From NCBI GenBank assembly GCA_029255685.2, contig CM055312.2, positions 68,462,792 through 68,526,791 of the forward strand: a stretch of 64,000 nucleotides of DNA, read 5' to 3'. Origin of the DNA: Silene conica. Its lineage: Eukaryota > Streptophyta > Magnoliopsida > Caryophyllales > Caryophyllaceae. This document shows positions 58,186 through 64,000 of the stretch, piece after piece. The position numbers and the translations under genes are program-made. Below the pieces are notes generated by a model. That model made no database searches. It was given only the letters and a program-made list of their open reading frames with translations, and was not told the origin of the DNA. Position 1 is the first letter of the stretch. Each line of letters starts with the position of its first letter.

Positions 58186-60763
58186 CACTACTACAAAAAT
58201 CATCATAGACATCAGACATTTTCATCAATAGACATCGGATTTACAACTGATGCATAGTTGACACATGTATATTCTTTTTACTTATACATCAGACTTAAAT
58301 CTGATGTCTATTCAAAAATAGACATCAGATTTCTTAAAAATCTGATGTCTATATATTATATATACATCAGATATTTAAAAAAATCTGATGTCTATACAAG
58401 ACCATGGACATCAGATATCCAAAAAGCCGATGTCTATAATTTTTTTATATATAAAAAAAATAAATTACAATATTGTTGCCCAATACAATAATCCTACATA
58501 TGATCACAAATACAACATGATTCGATAATTAACAACAATAATCTTTATACAATTTCCCGATTATTCCAAGTCAATTACCAAACGATCATTAACCAACCAA
58601 TTTATCAACAAAAATAATGTTTCACCAACAACTCCACTTACAAATTCGTACTTAGCCGTAAGATTTTCCTTGCCAACTTCATAAATTAATCCAAAAGACA
58701 CAGTGGCGAAGCAAGTGTAGTTGCTACTGCTGATGATTAGTCTATTGGGGTTGCTGTGCTTGTTGATGTGTTTGCCCTAGTTGTTGTTAATGTTGTTAGT
58801 TGCTGCTGTTGTTGATGATGTTGTTGTTGTTGCTGATGTTGATGTTGTCGAAGAAGCATATGTTGTTGATGTTGTTCGTATTGTGGATGGTACACAAAAC
58901 TTGAATCAGAAACTTGAACTTGCATCCTTGAGAAGGCCTGTTACTTCAACTGACCATTGGAATCTTGATACATCCCCGACTTTTGACGAGCTTGCACTTG
59001 AGAGGCTATTATCACTGCAAAACACCCACTAGAAATAAGTTCAAATCCAGACCATTAACTTATAATCCACATCTCACCACCAAACACGCTTCATGTACGA
59101 CAAGTTTTCACAATCGAACCTCACATAATTTGCTAGAATAAACAAACAAACTTGAACTTTGAGTTAGTAGCCATCAAACTAAACTACCTAACCATGAGGA
59201 GGATATAACAATTTTATGATAAGCTAAAGACTATACTGCAAAAACAAAACCAAAAATTAAGGCTGAATCGACAACACATGATAGCTATTATCTTGCATTT
59301 TTTCAACAAGGTTGTCGTTTCCTTACCCCAAAGACTAGAAATATAATAGGAGTAACAATGTTTGTCATTCATCATAAAGATCTATTGAGAACCAAAGAGT
59401 AAATGGTTACCATCGAAGATATAAAAATTTGTTATTCGACACCAACAACAGAGGCCTCGTGAATTGTGACAACTCGACATACATATATCACGAATTGATT
59501 AAGAGTTAAACGTGCTTCGACACTCTCGTCTTCAGTTTTTAAAGAGCTTGAATTCAGGTTGGTTACCTTCTTCTGGAATGAAGCTAGATCCTTCAGATGC
59601 ATGTATACGAGATAATGGATCCCATCAAATGCGATGCCCTTACAAAATTGGTGAACCAATGTACAACAAAACCAAAACTCATCATGGAAAAGTGAATTAG
59701 TGTAAAACATAACTCTAATCACCTGCCTCCACATCGTCGAAGCTAAGCTTCTACACAAGCTTTCATCCCTTCTTCATGTTCTTCCAATGAACCCTCAACA
59801 ACCTCAACAATGGGCTAAATCTACCACAATTCAATTGAAATTACAAACACAATTAGATATTCAACAACAATTTCAACACCTCTCTTATCAATCATCATTA
59901 AAATAAAAACATTCAGAACAAACAACACTCTAACAAGCAGGAAGAACCTTTCAGCATTCACAATCAAATAATAATGCTCAAGATCACATTAATGTAAAAT
60001 AAATTAAATTAGTAACTAAAAACAACAAAAAAATTAAAAAAATGAAAAGGAGAAGAGAACGACCTGTAAAAAATATAGAGAAGTGAGTTTCAAACTGGCA
60101 GCATTAAAGATTAACTGAAAGTTCTCAGCTTTATCAACAATGGTTTATATACACATCTTTTATGGCACAAATAGACTTGTTAACAAACCCTAATTACACA
60201 TTGAAAATCAATTTTTGAACCAATACACATATTCAATTGGATAATGAACTGTAAATTGAAAAAATGAAATGAAGTAATTAGAGAACTTTATTTAGAAGTC
60301 AAATTAGAGAATATCAATGAACTGAAAAAACTGAAAAATTGAAATTAACAAACTGGAAACTGAAACCCTAAATTAAAAGACGATTTGGAGGATAAGACAA
60401 GTACCTGATGGAGGAGCATACGATTTAAAGGAGTAGTGATGACGGTGGTGGTGATAGATGCAGCAACGATGGCGCGAGGAATGAGTGGGAGCGGCGTTGG
60501 AGGATTGCGTTGAAAAGGGAGGTGTGATTTGCTAATGCGGAGTATTAGTATAAACATAAGGTAGGAATAGACATCAGTTTTTTAATGTCTGATGTGCTTT
60601 AAAAGGTACGTTTAATAGACATCAGTCTTTTAAAAAACCAATGCATATTTAAATTTATAGACATCCGATTTTTTAAAATGTCTGATGTCTATACTTATAC
60701 ATCAGATTTTTTAAAATATCTGATGTCTATCAAGTGATGTCTATATTGATTTTTGTAGTAGTG
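58186..60763. mobile_element. Non-autonomous CACTA element (2.58 kb) in the gypsy integrase region
   Basis: Perfect termini CACTACTACAAAAATCA on both ends with the 3-bp duplication ACT (58183-58185 and 60764-60766). Subterminal regions carry repeated ACATCAGAT / ATCTGATGT motifs in both orientations (58195-58440 and 60565-60745). The motif differs entirely from the GAGGACGGTTG motif of the CACTA at 25677, so the two belong to different families. The interior includes a CAG/TTG-rich microsatellite stretch (58740-58880). No transposase recognised. Confidence 0.9.
59432..59758 (-). other. Unidentified 108-residue reading frame in the CACTA interior
   Basis: A frame with ordinary-looking composition (contains GIAFDGIHYLVYMHLKDLAS) inside the non-autonomous CACTA element. 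I do not recognise a family. It could be captured host sequence or chance. No splice or promoter context is evident. Confidence 0.25.
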
Positions 60764-60779
60764 ACTCCTTAGTCTACGG

Positions 60780-61180
60780 ATGTGAAGCCGTGATCCCAGC
60801 AGAAATCGACATCCCATCAGCCAGAACTAGCCTGAATACCCTAGCCAACAATACTCCTCTGATGGAGGAAAACTTAGACCTAACAGAGGAACTAAGAGAA
60901 GCAGCCAGCATCAGAATGGCCGCCTATCAACAAAAGGTTGCAAAATGCTATAACATAAATGTCAAAGCTAGGTTATTCAGGGTAGGGTACTTGGTGCTTA
61001 GGAAAGTATTCCCAATGCAAACACCAGGGAAGAAAACACAGGAAAGCTAGCCCCAGTCTGGGAAGGCCCTTACCTGATTGATTCAATTGCTGGTCAGGGT
61101 GCCTACAGGCTGCAAACCCTGGATGGTGAAATGATTCCTAAGGCATGGAACATTACCCATTTAAAATTATTTCATATGTA
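60780..61180 (+). mobile_element. Tat gypsy integrase C-terminal region
   Basis: Continuation of the Tat element past the CACTA insertion, with motifs PAEIDIPSART and VAKCYNINVKARLFRVGYLV. Part of the broken element 54008-62333. Confidence 0.8.
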
Positions 61181-61889
61181 GCCTACATTGCCTTGGTCAG
61201 GTATAAACAGTAGTCCAAAACCTTTTTTTATCTGGCCTAATTGTTGCAAATTGTATGAAATGTGATGTTTATATGAATACAACTTTCCTACATATTTTTT
61301 CTTGAATATGCCTGATTTGTCCTATATGCCTAACTAGAAATGTTTCAATTAGTAAATTAGTAAACCAATGATACCTGATTATTTTAAAACACATTTACTT
61401 CGAATCTTAAATACTTGTTTACTTCTTGCATTCATATAGCCTGCATCACAAACTTAAACAAATTTTTAAGATTGATGGCCACTCTACCAGCATACTTCAT
61501 GTAATATAAAACTCAACTTTTCAGTTGCAAAAATCTAAGGCCTTATAAAAAAAAAAAAAAACATGAGCTCAGTCAAAATAACAAGCTAAGGGAAAATTTC
61601 CCTGACTTGCTTATCATGGGTAATAAGCCCTCCAGACAGGCAATCGACTATAGGCCCTCCTGACAGGCAAGAAAATCCACCCATCACAAACAAAAGCCTG
61701 GCCAGACCCAGCAAGAAGTTTAGTCTGATCCTGATAAAAATCTTAAGCACAAAAAAAAAAGAAACATTTGAAACCAGAAAGGCAAACAACCAAAATCTAT
61801 ATATACATCTAAATAGTTAGCCAGACAATACTAGCCAACCCAAAATTCAGTCCAGGGGCTTCCCCCCGGCTGAGATCATCCAAAAAAAA

Positions 61890-62330
61890 CTACAAATTAA
61901 ACTGTTTATCCCAGGGAACATCCCCCCCTGGATGGGCAAAAACAATCACAAAACAACAAAAACTAAGCTGTTTTCGAAGCAGGAGCTGACCCACAGCCTT
62001 CCTCGACCACAACTGCACCCCCCCCCAATTCTCCTTGGATACAGGACAGTCAACCTCCTCCTCCTCAACTTCATCAGCACCTAGGTTGGCCAGATCAGGA
62101 AAACGCTCATCAAGGACCTTCTTATCCTGGTCGGGGCTCCATTTCGTCCGAGCAGCCTCAGGATCCCGCATGGCATCCACCCGTCCTTTGCTAAAGAAGT
62201 ACTAGGCAGAATCCCCCAGCCTGACCTCCAGCATCTCCTTTTCGGCACCCAACTCTTCATTTTTATTCAGGAGCTCCTGCATGGCTTGCTTCTCTTCAGC
62301 CAACTCAGCCCTAACAGCCTGCTCAGCACT
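61890..62330 (-). mobile_element. Antisense coiled-coil-like region of the Tat element
   Basis: Minus-strand acidic Glu/Lys/Ala-rich coding traces between pol and the element's 3' end, e.g. VDCPVSKENWGG and DQDKKVLDERFPDLANLG. Tat-lineage gypsy elements are known to carry an additional antisense reading frame here. The region is broken and is cut at 62334 by another LTR. Confidence 0.5.
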
Positions 62331-62333
62331 CTT

Positions 62334-63600
62334 TGACACCCGTCGTTGAGGGGTGCCAAAGATAAGATTTATAAAACCTCAGCTTAAACTTAGATAGGAT
62401 AAGTCAAGGGTCGAACCACAGAGAGACAGGGTAAATTATGTTTGTAAATTTAAAGTCTATTGCAAGTAACCAAGAAAAAAGGGGGTTTGATTTGAGATTT
62501 AAACTAATAACTAAAAGGACAAAATAAACAAGAGAAATAAAATAAGGTAAAAGGAGATTAGGAACTTTGGTTCCCCATGGTTAAAACAAGTCAATGAAGG
62601 GTAAAATAATCAAATAACACAATCCCAAGGAACAAAGAATAAACCTTTAGGTCAATATTCTACCCAATCCTTACGGTCTTAGGGTTCCTAGAAAAGCACT
62701 AAACTTTCGTTCAAGGGCAATCCCAAAGTTGTTGTTAAACTAATCCTAATAATCTTTCAATCCTAAGGATCAGTTCACCAACAACAATGGGGGATTGGTA
62801 ATTCAATCATTAAACTATCAAAATCAAATCTTTACCATGGTTCCCCTAATTCCTAATCACAAGAATTAGCTATGCATAATCTTAATCATAAAATTAACAA
62901 TAACAAGAATTAAGAATATCAAAGGAATTAACATAATTAAAGATGATAATAAAGAGGAAACATGAATTGAGAAACAACAATAAGATGAACAACAAGATTA
63001 ATTAAAAAGGAAAGATTGAATTGTAGCAAACTTACAACTTAATTGGAAAATCTAAGAACAAAGATGAAAGCTTGAATAAAATCTATGATAGAAAACTAGA
63101 TTAAGAACTTGATGGCCATCTGAATTATGGACTGAATTAGCTTAAATAGGCGGAATTAAAGAGTTTCCTAATGACCTAAACACTTGTATGGGCTTTTCGG
63201 AAACTTCTGGGTCGGTGCTGTGGTCGGTCGACCATTTTTTTCGGTCGGTCGACCGCTTTACGGATTTTATGCAATTCCTGGGCTTCAGGCAAATTCTGGG
63301 CTTTTCCAATAGGCACCTGGTCGATCGACCTACTTTGTTGGTCGGTCGACCAACTGTCGGGACTGCAGCGCGCATCGTTCTTAAAACAGCTGCCATTTCT
63401 TCGTTACTTATCGAAATCAAGCGATTCTCGCGGCGTTGGAAAGCTAAGAGGATAAGCTTTCACCTCCAACTGGAATCACTCCATTATCAGCTCTAGAACT
63501 CGAGATATAGCCATTTGAAACAGGCTGCAATGTCGTGGATCGATTCTTTGCTTGTTAAAGCTATCTTTAGGCCTTGAAATATGCGCTAGGCTTCGTTCCT
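62334..63600 (-). mobile_element. Partial LTR, Athila/Tat-like, with GTCGGTCGAC palindromes
   Basis: The plus-strand left edge TGACACCCGTCGTTGAGGGG corresponds to the left edge of the solo LTR at 42148, and the GGGTCGAACCACAGAGAGAC motif follows. Palindromes GGTCGGTCGACC and GGTCGATCGACC cluster at about 63217-63357. Next come ATCAAGCGATTCTCGCGGCG and GAACTCGAGATATAGCC as in the other LTRs. The other terminus is missing; the LTR gives way to CACTA sequence by about 63600. Right limit approximate. Confidence 0.7.
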
Positions 63601-63608
63601 TCTTGTCC

Positions 63609-63797
63609 TTAGTCGTAAAAAGTCCCGATCATAGTTTCAGAGTTTACCTTTACCCGGTTCTTACATACGCTACACGGACAAATGAGTGACTTCTCATCCC
63701 CAAGTAGTTTTTGATGTGCAATAGCATGTGTGATAAATTCATCAACCCGTTCTAGAAAATGGAAATTTCGCTTTCCATACATCCAACTCCTATCCAT
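63609..63797 (-). pseudogene. CACTA transposase N-terminus (transposase-associated domain)
   Basis: A 62-residue frame starting MDRSWMYGKRNFHFLERVDE and containing LICPCSVCKNR. The MDrSWMY start and the C-P-C-x-x-C-KNR zinc-binding motif are the hallmarks of the transposase-associated domain at the N-terminus of CACTA/En-Spm TNP2 proteins. The frame stops soon after KNR. Either an intron begins there (GTAAAG follows KNR) or the rest was lost where the LTR abuts. The element's left part is not in this window as recognisable sequence. Confidence 0.8.
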
Positions 63798-64000
63798 AGC
63801 CAGGAAAATAAACCGCTAAAAAAAATAATAACTTTTATTAGAGTTGTCCTAACAATTAACCTAGGGTAGCTAGTACATAGGCTGAAGTTTGAGGAATAAT
63901 CAACTAAGCAAGTACATTTCAAGGCGAATTTACATATGAGTTCCCTACTATTAGCTTAATGCCTAGCAAGAACCTAGCAACCACTATAATGGGAACCTAT
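63798..64000. other. Probable 5' region of the CACTA element
   Basis: AT-rich DNA upstream, on the minus strand, of the transposase start. No terminal CACTA motif is visible before the window ends. Confidence 0.35.

Larger units (their letters stand above)
54008..62333 (+). mobile_element. Tat-type gypsy LTR element, broken and heavily nested
   Basis: The 5' LTR runs from TGTTGAGCC (54008) to CTAAAACA (56077) and itself contains a solo LTR. The primer-binding region TTGGCGCCCACCGTGGGGC follows at about 56079. Parts recognised are RT, the first and a second RNase H, and integrase (56126-58112 and 60780-61180). An antisense acidic, coiled-coil-like region follows (61890-62330), as known in Tat-lineage elements such as Retand and Ogre. 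No gag and no 3' LTR were found. A CACTA element lies in the integrase region (58186-60763) and a partial LTR begins at 62334. Broken in several places; age cannot be taken from a single LTR. Confidence 0.75.

Noticed and set aside
58737-58925. Gln/His-rich frame resembling a transcription-factor activation region
   Set aside because: Comes from a CAG/TTG-type trinucleotide microsatellite inside a CACTA element; no DNA-binding domain nearby.

Overview
This window is plant nuclear DNA, almost certainly from a eudicot: AT-rich, no operons, one intact intronless PR-5 (thaumatin-like) gene with a eukaryotic TATA box and AATAAA signals, and otherwise layer upon layer of plant transposable elements (copia and Tat-type gypsy LTR elements, solo LTRs, a plant L1-type LINE, CACTA, Tourist and Stowaway elements, a tRNA-derived SINE). 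The species cannot be named from sequence alone. The only host gene I would call functional is the thaumatin-like protein at 35582-36277 (+).

Left third (1-31.9 kb). A ~4.9 kb block (2799-7726, 'A1') recurs almost unchanged as 10539-15458 ('A2'). Between them lies an inverted copy (7727-10538) of sequence further right (23.27-31.90 kb). The junctions suggest one template-switching event. The block holds a gypsy solo LTR, a partial LTR rich in short palindromes, a 22-bp minisatellite, a tandem array of a foldback unit, a TA tract and an element of a family with GGTGAGAACGA terminal inverted repeats ('GGTGAGAAC family'). Further members follow at 15712-24167 and 24187-31901, separated by TA tracts. 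The first has captured an exon resembling the ribosome-biogenesis WD protein UTP12/WDR3 and is split by a copia fossil (16798-23538). The second is split by a 5.77-kb CACTA element (25677-31442) that carries Ulp1-like protease exons, a LINE zinc-finger remnant and a piece of plastid rps3. The inverted copy lacks the CACTA and shows its exact empty site.

Middle (32-44 kb). A tRNA-like remnant, a diverged third copy of part of block A, three MITEs stacked upstream of the thaumatin-like gene, then the gene. About 300 bp past it a Tourist-like element (36587-44123) is split by an L1-type LINE in a TTA tract, a Stowaway MITE and a solo LTR.

Right third (44.4-64 kb). A gypsy integrase fossil is split by a gag-bearing copia fossil without recognisable pol (45216-53965), and a Tat-type gypsy fossil (from 54008) sits beside it. 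The Tat element in turn holds a solo LTR, a 2.6-kb CACTA element and a partial LTR. The window ends in the 5' coding end of another CACTA transposase (63609-63797, minus).
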